A DNA stretch of 24,554 nt from a virus. The notes under the pieces are model-generated. The model worked only from the letters and a program-made list of their open reading frames with translations, had not been told where the DNA came from and did not search any database. Within the stretch, counting starts at the first letter, position 1; every line of letters starts with the position of its first letter. Position numbers and translations under genes: made by a program. The stretch lies in IMG/VR virus record IMGVR_UViG_3300012936_000159, positions 1-24,554 of that record; one strand, given 5' to 3'. Below are positions 1 through 7,478 of the stretch, one piece after another.

Positions 1-1
1 C

Positions 2-1294
2 ACCAATGAGTTTAGACGTTTGCCTGTGTATAACACTATCAAAAGCAATAAACAAGCCAAAGCAAATGGCGAGGATGGAGTTGCAGATCCTGTGGCTATT
101 GCAGATCTCATGGCATGGTACAACATTGACAGTGAAATAGAATACGGCTTCTGGGATATACTAGCTGGACAATACACAAAAAAGATGATGCTTACTATAA
201 AACAATTTGTTGCTCCAGAGATTAGACATGATCCTGTTAGCACTAAAAACTTATTGGGAGACAGAAATCTACAAACCAAAAGATTGAACAACATAGTTCA
301 AGCAGAACTACTGCGCAAAAGATACGATTACACATACACAGGATTGAATACAGAAGTAATGGATTTAGATGTATCACTCAACAATACATTTTACACTATT
401 CAAGCACTGCAACATGGTAGACTAGAAGGCAGAGACGATTTTTTTGTTGGACTAGAAGAACAGAAACTTATAAGCCTAAAAGATGATTTGCAAAACCTAA
501 AAAGTAAAATTCGTAAAATAAATCAACGAATCAATGACATTGATGCACAGCTGGAAAGTCTTAACAATTTAGAAACTCAAGGAGAAATTGAGAGAATTGC
601 TAGACAAAAACTTACAGAAGAACGCAGTACCAAAGTACAAGAGATGAGAAATACATCTCAGGCTCAGCCAGGGATTACAGATCAGATACTAGCTGAACAG
701 TTGAGAATTGAAGAACTCAACAAACAACAAGGCAATCAAAATAGATTTCTTACTATGAAAGAACGTTACATTACACAAAGTGATATTGCTTTCAAGAAAC
801 CAGAAGTAGAAGCATTTCCAAACAAGTTCAGTCAAACAAAATTCAAAAGTTTGGCAACAGGCGGTAGCAGTGAAGAAGATAGACCTGCGGCGGCAATGTT
901 GGGTGCAGTAGAACAAAACTATACTGCATTTACAGACATGCTCACACAGCAACTAAACATCAGAGGAGATCCTTACTGGCTTGGCAGACCTAAAAATCAA
1001 AAAAGTTTACGTAACAGAGAACAACATGCCAATTATCAAAGAGGCGGCGTTTGTTATTTTCTAAATCTTCAGTTTCCAACTTATCCAAGCGACGACACAG
1101 GACTAATGGATCTAAGTGAACGCAACTTTGGTATTATTGGAATCTATCGAGTAATGACTGTAACAGCAACATTTGTCGATGGCTCATTTTTTATGGAACT
1201 CAGCAGTATCAGAGACATACACAGTAACATGGAATCACTGTATGAGCAATTACAAGAAAATTATTATAACACAACAAAAGGATTAGGATTGTAA
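2..1294 (+). CDS. Baseplate hub-like structural protein, C-terminal part (5' truncated)
   Basis: The reading frame is already open at the window edge (it reads TNEFRRLPVYNT), so the true start lies upstream and the TTG at 20 is probably not the start. About 430 codons are visible. Counting from the TTG, residues ~150-260 are rich in Lys, Glu, Gln and Leu with heptad-like spacing and look like a long coiled coil. The C-terminal section holds DPYWLGRP near 320, then FGIIGIYRVMTVTATFVDG and FMELSSIRD. This 'YRV..V...F.DG.F...L..IRD' ending is typical of hub proteins of the T4 gp27 / phage D / VgrG N-terminal type. The gene sits one base upstream of the gp5-like gene, gp5 being the partner of gp27 in T4. 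The hub role is therefore an inference from the C-terminal pattern plus position. It could instead be another tail-tip protein, because the N-terminus is not visible. No catalytic motif is seen. Confidence 0.6.
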   Translation, partial: TNEFRRLPVYNTIKSNKQAKANGEDGVADPVAIADLMAWYNIDSEIEYGFWDILAGQYTKKMMLTIKQFVAPEIRHDPVSTKNLLGDRNLQTKRLNNIVQAELLRKRYDYTYTGLNTEVMDLDVSLNNTFYTIQALQHGRLEGRDDFFVGLEEQKLISLKDDLQNLKSKIRKINQRINDIDAQLESLNNLETQGEIERIARQKLTEERSTKVQEMRNTSQAQPGITDQILAEQLRIEELNKQQGNQNRFLTMKERYITQSDIAFKKPEVEAFPNKFSQTKFKSLATGGSSEEDRPAAAMLGAVEQNYTAFTDMLTQQLNIRGDPYWLGRPKNQKSLRNREQHANYQRGGVCYFLNLQFPTYPSDDTGLMDLSERNFGIIGIYRVMTVTATFVDGSFFMELSSIRDIHSNMESLYEQLQENYYNTTKGLGL

Positions 1295-1295
1295 A

Positions 1296-2660
1296 ATGGT
1301 ACGTACTAACAACAGCAATATGCCTCAAGGCGGTCAGATACAAGGAAGATACCAACACGGTGATATTGGTGGTCTTGGAATGTTTCATGGACTTTATATT
1401 GCAAGGGTACGCAGTGTCAAAGACGACAAATATCAAGGTGATATCTTTGTTGAACTGCTAGGACAGCAAACACTGTTTGAGGACGGCACACCTCCTGAAA
1501 ATTGGATACGCTGTCGTAGGATAAGTCCTTTTGGAGGCAGTATCAAAGAAGATGAGTTTACCAACAACTACGGTTTTCATTGTAGTCCTCCAGCAGTAGG
1601 ATCAGAAGTATTGGTTGGATTTACTGGCAGAGAAACATACTGTTTCCTAGTAGGTGTAATGTCAGACATGAACAGGAATGCACAAGTTCCTGGACTACCT
1701 GTAAGCAAAGTAGAAGGCGAAAGTGGTGTAGGTAGCACAGTAGAAAGCACAACCAAGCAACAAAATAATGAACCTGACAGAAGAATACCTCATCACCTCA
1801 ACGGTGCATTGGGTCAACAAGGTATTGGTATTGACAGTGCTAGAGGTGTAAGCAGTAGTGGTAGTAGACGTGAAAGTCCATCAAGAGTAACAGGTTGGAA
1901 TACACCAGGAGGACACAGCATTGTGTTTGACGATGGAACTATCAACACAGAAGACAACCTCACACCAGATAAAAACAGAGAAACTGGACTGAGCTGTAAC
2001 ATAAGAATACGCAGTCAAGGTGGCGCACAGATACTACTCAATGACAGTGCAGGTATTTTTTATCTAATCAATCAAAACGGCAGTGGGTGGATACAAATGG
2101 ATAGCAGTGGCAACATTGACGTTTATGGTGAAGGCAGTATCAGCTATCATGCAGAAAAAGATTTCAATATACACGCTGGCGGCAACTTGAACATTGATGC
2201 AGATGACATCAATGTCAAAAGCAGAGGTGATGGCGGTATCAAATTTCAAAGTTCAACAGGAGCATTCAATGTACACGCTAATAAAGATGTTAGATTGACA
2301 ACAGATCTCAATGGTCATATTAGATGTAAAGGCACAATGCGTATTACTACAGATGGTATGTTGGATCTAAACGGACCAACAGCATTTCCAGCAAACAAAT
2401 CTGTTACCAATAATCACACAGCAAACACAACAGTAAAACAAAGTATATCAAGCAGAGTGCCTGAGCATGAGCCTTGGGGCGGACATGAAGAATCACAAGA
2501 TACTATTCCATTGCAAGCACCTAGCAGTCAGACCAACACCAGCGAAACTGATGTAAAACCTGATAAACTCAGTGGACAAACAATGCCAGCTGGTAAAACA
2601 CAAAGCACAGCAAGAAGTGCAGGCACTGATGTGAATCCAAGAACAGGCGGGCCATTCTAA
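1296..2660 (+). CDS. 5: gp5-like baseplate spike protein (OB fold + beta-helix, no lysozyme domain)
   Basis: This 454-residue protein has the layout of a contractile-tail spike. Residues ~30-128 look like the gp5/VgrG OB fold: IARV then strands through GDIFVELLG, WIRCRRISPFGG, and PAVGSEVLVGFTGRETYCFLVGV. A polar linker follows, then TPGGHSIVFDDG at ~203-214, a signature of the gp5/VgrG needle domain. Residues ~235-360 form a run of short strands (WIQMDSSGNIDVYGEG, DFNIHAGGNLNIDADDINV) consistent with a trimeric beta-helix. The last ~90 residues are Ser/Thr/Pro-rich and look disordered. In T4 gp5 a lysozyme domain sits between OB fold and helix. Here there is none, and a lysozyme-like protein is encoded by the next gene. 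The start ATG lies one base after the previous stop, with AGGA-type purines upstream. The stop overlaps the next start (TAATG). Assignment to the gp5 family is firm; the gene name is by analogy. Confidence 0.85.
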   Translation: MVRTNNSNMPQGGQIQGRYQHGDIGGLGMFHGLYIARVRSVKDDKYQGDIFVELLGQQTLFEDGTPPENWIRCRRISPFGGSIKEDEFTNNYGFHCSPPAVGSEVLVGFTGRETYCFLVGVMSDMNRNAQVPGLPVSKVEGESGVGSTVESTTKQQNNEPDRRIPHHLNGALGQQGIGIDSARGVSSSGSRRESPSRVTGWNTPGGHSIVFDDGTINTEDNLTPDKNRETGLSCNIRIRSQGGAQILLNDSAGIFYLINQNGSGWIQMDSSGNIDVYGEGSISYHAEKDFNIHAGGNLNIDADDINVKSRGDGGIKFQSSTGAFNVHANKDVRLTTDLNGHIRCKGTMRITTDGMLDLNGPTAFPANKSVTNNHTANTTVKQSISSRVPEHEPWGGHEESQDTIPLQAPSSQTNTSETDVKPDKLSGQTMPAGKTQSTARSAGTDVNPRTGGPF

Positions 2661-3556
2661 TGCTGACAGAAGTACAAAATTTATTCAAAATAGTTTGGGA
2701 TGACTTTGTAATTCAGGATAAAACTGTTTATGATACACAAATAGACATTGCACCTATCACCAGCAGTGAAACAGTTGAACTTACTGCACTAAACTTTCAT
2801 CGCTACAACGGTTACAGTGGATTGGGCTACGGCGAAAGTAAATTTGACAGAGGCATCACTGAACAAGAAGCATTTGACGACTGGCTTACCACATGGAATC
2901 AAGAACAAACCAAGTTCAAAAAACAACTTACTAGTCTTGGATTGAACAGTTTGAGTCAAAACATGTATGATGGTCTGATGATTTTGTATTGGGTAACAGG
3001 AAAGTTTCTCACTGTGCAAGCAGACGAAGGCATATATGATACAAGAGATGCAATTATACACAAGGACTTGGACAAACTTGCAAATATGATCAGTCGCAGT
3101 CAAATCAATCGAGGCAAGTGTAGAATAGCAAGTAATATTATTAGATTGGTAGATTATGGTCCTAGCAAAAATAGAGCTTGGATTAGATTGAACGGCATTC
3201 ATAAAATGCGTAGAAACAACGAAGTTGGGTTACTGGATGAACAAGAACTACAACGTGCAAGATTTGCATACTTTGCTGAAACTGGAAACTATTTGCCATT
3301 TACGCCAGAAGGACGTAAAAGAGAAATCAGCAAACTATACACCAGTCTTGTAATTACACAATTTTTTACTGCTGGCACTAACACAGAATTTACCATACAA
3401 AAAGAAGTAAGCATGTATCCAAAAGAAAAATTGTTGGTACAGTTGCAAGGACAACCACTGCAACACCTATACGATTTTACAGTATCAGGCAGAACGCTAA
3501 CAATTTCTAAAACCATGCAAGCTACTGATCAAATATCCACACAGATTATAATATAG
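2660..3556 (+). CDS. Lysozyme-like (degenerate GH24) tail protein with C-terminal beta domain
   Basis: This is a 298-residue protein. Residues ~44-115 resemble phage T4-type muramidases: GYSGLGYGE at 51-59 sits where GH24 enzymes have G(Y/W)xTIGxGH, GITEQEAFDDWL at 65-76 matches the GIT.xEA helix, and LSQNMYDGLMILYWVTG at 98-114 matches the family's LTQNQFDALVSFAFNVG helix. The catalytic set is not intact by eye. Aligned on GY, the T4 Thr26 position is Gly54, Asp20 corresponds to Arg48, and the GxGH histidine is Glu59. Glu40 lies close to the expected Glu11 position. Enzyme activity is thus doubtful. Residues ~230-298 form a second unit (FTI, then LLVQLQGQPL, YDFTVSGRTLTIS) like small beta domains of tail fibres and like copies in the giant protein downstream. 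The start overlaps the gp5-like stop (TAATG), suggesting coupled translation. It probably replaces the internal lysozyme domain of T4 gp5. The fold is fairly likely; the activity is not shown. Confidence 0.6.
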   Translation: MLTEVQNLFKIVWDDFVIQDKTVYDTQIDIAPITSSETVELTALNFHRYNGYSGLGYGESKFDRGITEQEAFDDWLTTWNQEQTKFKKQLTSLGLNSLSQNMYDGLMILYWVTGKFLTVQADEGIYDTRDAIIHKDLDKLANMISRSQINRGKCRIASNIIRLVDYGPSKNRAWIRLNGIHKMRRNNEVGLLDEQELQRARFAYFAETGNYLPFTPEGRKREISKLYTSLVITQFFTAGTNTEFTIQKEVSMYPKEKLLVQLQGQPLQHLYDFTVSGRTLTISKTMQATDQISTQIII

Positions 3557-3568
3557 TAGCACATAATT
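3552..3568 (+). repeat. 17-bp intergenic motif TATAGTAGCAYATAATT, copy 1
   Basis: The bases TATAGTAGCACATAATT overlap the stop of the lysozyme-like gene and precede the late promoter. A second copy with one difference (T for C) lies at 22192-22208 in the only other sizeable promoter-bearing gap. The function is unknown; it may be a transcription or RNA-processing signal. Confidence 0.5.
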
Positions 3569-3572
3569 CTGC

Positions 3573-3580
3573 TATAAATA
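3573..3580 (+). promoter_or_regulatory. T4-type late promoter (TATAAATA) for the baseplate wedge operon
   Basis: TATAAATA, followed by CTA, is an exact match to the T4 late -10 element recognised by the gp55/gp33/gp45-modified host RNA polymerase. It lies in the short gap after the lysozyme-like gene, just before gene 25. In T4 the octamer spans about -13 to -6, which places +1 at about 3586, the A of the gene 25 ATG. The element is seen directly; its use is inferred from the T4 system. Confidence 0.75.
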
Positions 3581-3585
3581 CTAGT

Positions 3586-3951
3586 ATGGCGACTTATATC
3601 GGATATAGCACAATTGGAAAGATTTCAGGAAGCAGACGTCTAACTGACGTTGATCTTGCTAAACGTGATCTTTTGAATCATTTTTACACTCGCAAAGGCG
3701 AACGTGTACAAAATCCAAACTTTGGTAGCATACTACATGACTTGGTATTTGATCCACTAGATACTGCTACAGAAGAAATTGCATTAGATGATGTAAACAA
3801 AATTATAAACAGTGATCCTCGATGGACACCCTTAGAAACTGTTCTCAGCAAGCCAGACGAACATTCACTTGATATTAGAGTGCGTCTAACATACAACGAC
3901 ACAGGCACTGCTGAAGAACTATACCTAACATATGTAGGCGAGATAGAATAA
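3586..3951 (+). CDS. 25: Baseplate wedge protein gp25
   Basis: The 121-residue product is a typical gp25/gpW-family wedge protein, close to the 132 residues of T4 gp25. The family core is clear: LAKRDLLNHFYTRKGER, then the hallmark N-x-x-x-G-S-x-L-x-D-L-x-F-x-P segment (NPNFGSILHDLVFDP) at about residues 43-57. An amphipathic helix and a final beta strand (LDIRVRLTYND) follow. Gp25 sits at the inner end of each wedge, contacts gp6 and gp53, and is related to the sheath-nucleating LysM/gpW proteins of other contractile machines. The ATG is preceded immediately by the late promoter octamer and has no recognisable Shine-Dalgarno, so its own transcript may be leaderless. The stop overlaps the start of gene 6 in TAATG. 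Confidence 0.95.
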   Translation: MATYIGYSTIGKISGSRRLTDVDLAKRDLLNHFYTRKGERVQNPNFGSILHDLVFDPLDTATEEIALDDVNKIINSDPRWTPLETVLSKPDEHSLDIRVRLTYNDTGTAEELYLTYVGEIE

Positions 3952-6900
3952 TGGCACAGGGCGCAAGACAGAGTAGTTTGTTTGCCGCAGAAGACTTTAG
4001 CGTAATCTATGAAAGTTTCAGTGAAGCAAACTTTCAAGCGTATGACTTTGAAACAATACGTAACGCTATGGTTGAATACATAAACACCAACTACCCAGAA
4101 AACTTTAATGATTGGATTACCAGTAGTGAATTTGTAAGTTTGATTGAACTTATGGCTTTCTTAGGACACAACCTAGCATTTAGGGCAGACCTAGCAAGCA
4201 GAGAAAACTATTTGAGTACAGCTGAACGCAGAGAAAGCGCCTTGCGTATTGCTGAATTCCTAAACTATCATCCCACAAGAAATGTCGTTGCAAGTGGATT
4301 ACTAAAAGTTGATAGTGTAAAGACCAACGAAACTGTTTATGATGTTGATGGAAACAATCTTGCAAACGTAAACTTGCAATTTGAAGATAGCACAGATCCA
4401 GACACTTACCAAAACTTTCTAACTATTATGAACGCTATTTTTCAAAACAGTAGTAAGTTTGGAACACCTTATGCAAGAACAACCATTGACGGAGTTAGCC
4501 ACGAGATTTATAGAACAAACAGTGTGAACACAGACAGCACCAACACATTTGCAAACCTTGTAAATGGCAAAAATGCTACATTCAACATGCACAGTTTGTA
4601 TTACAACGCAGAGAAAAATGCAATCGAAGAAAAATCACCTAACCCATATGGTGTAGTAGACTTGCTTTATAAAAATGACAACAGCGGATTCAGCAGTCCT
4701 AATACAGGATTCTTTGTTGGCTTCAAACAAGGTGCGTTGGTATTCCAAGATTTTAGAATTGAAAATGGCTTGCCAAACATGGTACTGGACATTGATGCAA
4801 ACAATGTTGCCAATGGCAATGTATATGTACAAACAATTGACGAAACTGCTAGAATACAAAAAACATGGACACAAGTGGACAAACTGTATGGACGTAACAG
4901 TATCTTCAACGCACTCAACAACAACACCAGAGACATCTACAGTGTTGCCAGCAGAGAAAATGATCAAATTAGTATTGTGTTCAGTGATGGCAACTTTGGT
5001 AATATTCCAAGAGGTGTTATTCGTGTTTGGTATCGCACAGGTCTAAATGACACATACACATTGGAGCCTGGACAGTTCAATAAAACAACTTTCAGTTTTG
5101 ATTATGTAGGTATTGATGGCAATGTCTACACTGCAACACTAAATCTAAGTTTGAAAAGCACAGTAAGCAATGCCAGTGCTAGAGAAAGTATTGCAAGCAT
5201 CAAAGCAAATGCTCCAAGATTCTTTGCTACACAGGACAGAATGGTTACAGCAGATGACTACAGCTTGTTCCCATTGACTGTGAGCGAAAACATTCGTAAG
5301 ATCAAAAGCATCAACAGAGTACACAGTGGACACAGTAGATTCAGAGACATATATGATCCAACAGCAACCTACAGTGATGCTATTCAATATATGAATGACG
5401 GATATCTATACAAAGAAGATACAGTAACAAGAAGTTTGCTAAACTTGCCAACCAGTTTGAGCAGTGAAAGTATTTTCAATAGAAACGTTATACCTCTATT
5501 GGACAACAGTGAACTCAAAAACTTCTACTACAACAATCATACATATGAAGGCACACACAGTAGCAACACAAGTTTTGCTGACACACAAGTTGGTATCACT
5601 TACTTCAATGCAGATGGCAGTGACACAAATGTTTTTCGTTGGAACCAAGTGAGCAAGGGCAATAAAACTTGTAGTGGATATATAACATTCAACACAATTG
5701 TACAGCGTTTAGGCACAGTTGCAACCAGCAGTTTGAAAAAACTAGAACCAAACGGACTAGTAGAATTTATTACTGCACCTTACAAAATGGGTTATGTAAA
5801 AACAATCAAAGTTGTAAATGGTGGTAGTGGTTATACAAGTGCGCCAACAGTTACAATTGGTGGCACAGGTACAGGTGCTACAGGCACTGCAAACATCAGT
5901 GCAGGCAGTGTTGTAAGTGTTACAATTACTGACAGTGGTAGTGGCTACAATGACGCAACAAGTATTGTGTTCAGTGGCGGCGGAGGCAGTGGTGCAGTAG
6001 CAAGTATTACAGTAGCCAACAGCGACACAACATGGGCAAGAGTTGTAAGTCTATACAAAGATGGACTTGGACAAGATGATGCAACAGGCACACCCAATGG
6101 TATAAACATCACAGGCAAAGGTGCAGTTGTACTCAGTCAAGTGATTCCAAGTGGTGCTAGAATCAAAAGACTTGTTTCAAGTTGGGCAACAAGTACTACT
6201 GCTACAACAAAGTCAAACATCAAAGCAAAGATTTCAGGCAACTTGAGTTTTGGTTTGAGATATGATGCTGGCAGTCAGTCATGGAAAATTATCGATAGTG
6301 CTAACTTACCAGCCAACAGCGTAACCAATAACAGCATAGCACAGTGGAGCAGAGTGTACGAAGGCGACAACAGCAACACAGGCAGAGACAACAGCTGGTT
6401 GATTAGATTCAATTACACCAGTGACTATTGGGAAATACTAGTTAGAAAGAATACTATTATATTTGGTAGTGATCAACAAGTTAGATTCAACAATCTAAAC
6501 TTCAAAGAAACTTTCAGCAGTGAAACACTCAAGCCGTTGGACGACAGTTTGACAGTATTGAAAATCAATGGACAAACAAATGACACCAGTGTTCCTTTGC
6601 TCAAGAACTATCAGTTCAATGCATACGGATACTATATCTACAGCGACGGATACACAGATCCACACAAGATTAGAGTTACATTGGATGATCCAGACAATGA
6701 CGGATTCCCAAATGATCCTGAAGCATTTGTAAAACTATTGGGCACAGACACAATCAAACTAGGCACAGTTATTGAAAATGATTATACATTTACAATACAT
6801 GACACAAACGGAAGCACCAGTGTAGGTGGTAGAAATAACTTGCACACTGAGTATAGAAGAATTGCAGACATCAATCAAGTTATTGATCCTGCAACAACAA

Positions 6901-7478
6901 ATGTTATTGACACTTATGTACTACTCAGCAACTATGATGCAGATTACAGAGCATGGGCACAGTATGATGGTAGATCCAGCACTAGACCTAACCCACCAAC
7001 TATTAGTGAACTAAACAATATCTTTGACAGTTTGAACAGCAAGAAGAGCATCAGTGACCAAGTAATTTACAGACCAGTAAAATACAAAGTACTGTTTGGC
7101 GATTTGGCTAGCAGTGAATTACAAGCACGTTTCCTTGTTACTAAAACTGCAAACAGTAGTATGAGTGATACAGAAATCAAACAAAATGTTATTAGACTAA
7201 TAGAAACATATTTTAGTGTTGACAACTGGGACTTTGGAGAAGAGTTTTACTTTACAGAAATGGCGGCGTACATTCACAACAACATGATTGGACAGATCAG
7301 TAGTATTACAATTCAGCCAGTTGCTAATGATATGAACACAACAGAACTATTTGAAATAAGCAGTGACAGCGATGAACTGTTTTTACCAATTCTCACAACC
7401 AGCAATATTGATATTGTAAATACTGCAATTAGTAACCCAACAACAATTGCATCAAACACTGGAGTTAGCATTCAATGA
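3951..7478 (+). CDS. 6: Baseplate wedge protein gp6 (enlarged)
   Basis: The N-terminus carries the conserved gp6 (phage J-like) core: YINTNYPENFNDWITSSEF, LIELMAFLGHNLAFRADL and RRESALRIAEFLNYHPTRN at residues ~44-110, which also marks marine T4-like gp6. Gp6 forms the inner iris of the baseplate and clamps gp7 and gp25. At 1175 residues it is much longer than T4 gp6 (660). Part of the excess is an insert at residues ~614-692 containing two GSGY units (VVNGGSGYTSAPTVTI and ITDSGSGYNDATSIVF) separated by Gly/Thr-rich loops, with a similar module in the next protein. The C-terminal part (KYKVLFGDLASSELQARF, FTEMAAYIHNNMIGQISSI) returns to gp6-like sequence. The start is coupled to gene 25 (TAATG), with AGG about 12 bases upstream. 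The end overlaps the next gene as ATGA. Confidence 0.92.
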   Translation: MAQGARQSSLFAAEDFSVIYESFSEANFQAYDFETIRNAMVEYINTNYPENFNDWITSSEFVSLIELMAFLGHNLAFRADLASRENYLSTAERRESALRIAEFLNYHPTRNVVASGLLKVDSVKTNETVYDVDGNNLANVNLQFEDSTDPDTYQNFLTIMNAIFQNSSKFGTPYARTTIDGVSHEIYRTNSVNTDSTNTFANLVNGKNATFNMHSLYYNAEKNAIEEKSPNPYGVVDLLYKNDNSGFSSPNTGFFVGFKQGALVFQDFRIENGLPNMVLDIDANNVANGNVYVQTIDETARIQKTWTQVDKLYGRNSIFNALNNNTRDIYSVASRENDQISIVFSDGNFGNIPRGVIRVWYRTGLNDTYTLEPGQFNKTTFSFDYVGIDGNVYTATLNLSLKSTVSNASARESIASIKANAPRFFATQDRMVTADDYSLFPLTVSENIRKIKSINRVHSGHSRFRDIYDPTATYSDAIQYMNDGYLYKEDTVTRSLLNLPTSLSSESIFNRNVIPLLDNSELKNFYYNNHTYEGTHSSNTSFADTQVGITYFNADGSDTNVFRWNQVSKGNKTCSGYITFNTIVQRLGTVATSSLKKLEPNGLVEFITAPYKMGYVKTIKVVNGGSGYTSAPTVTIGGTGTGATGTANISAGSVVSVTITDSGSGYNDATSIVFSGGGGSGAVASITVANSDTTWARVVSLYKDGLGQDDATGTPNGINITGKGAVVLSQVIPSGARIKRLVSSWATSTTATTKSNIKAKISGNLSFGLRYDAGSQSWKIIDSANLPANSVTNNSIAQWSRVYEGDNSNTGRDNSWLIRFNYTSDYWEILVRKNTIIFGSDQQVRFNNLNFKETFSSETLKPLDDSLTVLKINGQTNDTSVPLLKNYQFNAYGYYIYSDGYTDPHKIRVTLDDPDNDGFPNDPEAFVKLLGTDTIKLGTVIENDYTFTIHDTNGSTSVGGRNNLHTEYRRIADINQVIDPATTNVIDTYVLLSNYDADYRAWAQYDGRSSTRPNPPTISELNNIFDSLNSKKSISDQVIYRPVKYKVLFGDLASSELQARFLVTKTANSSMSDTEIKQNVIRLIETYFSVDNWDFGEEFYFTEMAAYIHNNMIGQISSITIQPVANDMNTTELFEISSDSDELFLPILTTSNIDIVNTAISNPTTIASNTGVSIQ
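5788..6027 (+). other. GSGY module inserted in gp6
   Basis: This covers residues ~613-692 of gp6. Two half-units each read V-x-x-G-S-G-Y-x-x-A-x-x-V/I, separated by glycine-rich sequence (GGTGTGATG and SGGGGSGAV). Such Gly/Thr-rich beta modules recur in marine phage structural proteins. A related pair occurs in the giant protein at 11847-12095, which suggests module exchange within the wedge operon. Confidence 0.65.

Noticed and set aside
20-22. TTG at 20 as the true start of the first gene
   Set aside because: The frame stays open to the left edge, coding-like residues precede it, and no ribosome site is seen; the gene is truncated by the window.
4675-5046. 123-codon open frame on the + strand inside gene 6
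   Set aside because: It lies in a second frame of a clearly conserved gene, has no ribosome site and has a composition unlike a folded protein.
5788-6027. GSGY insert in gp6 as a mobile element or intein
   Set aside because: No terminal repeats, target duplication, splice-junction residues or endonuclease motifs are visible; it reads as a structural module.
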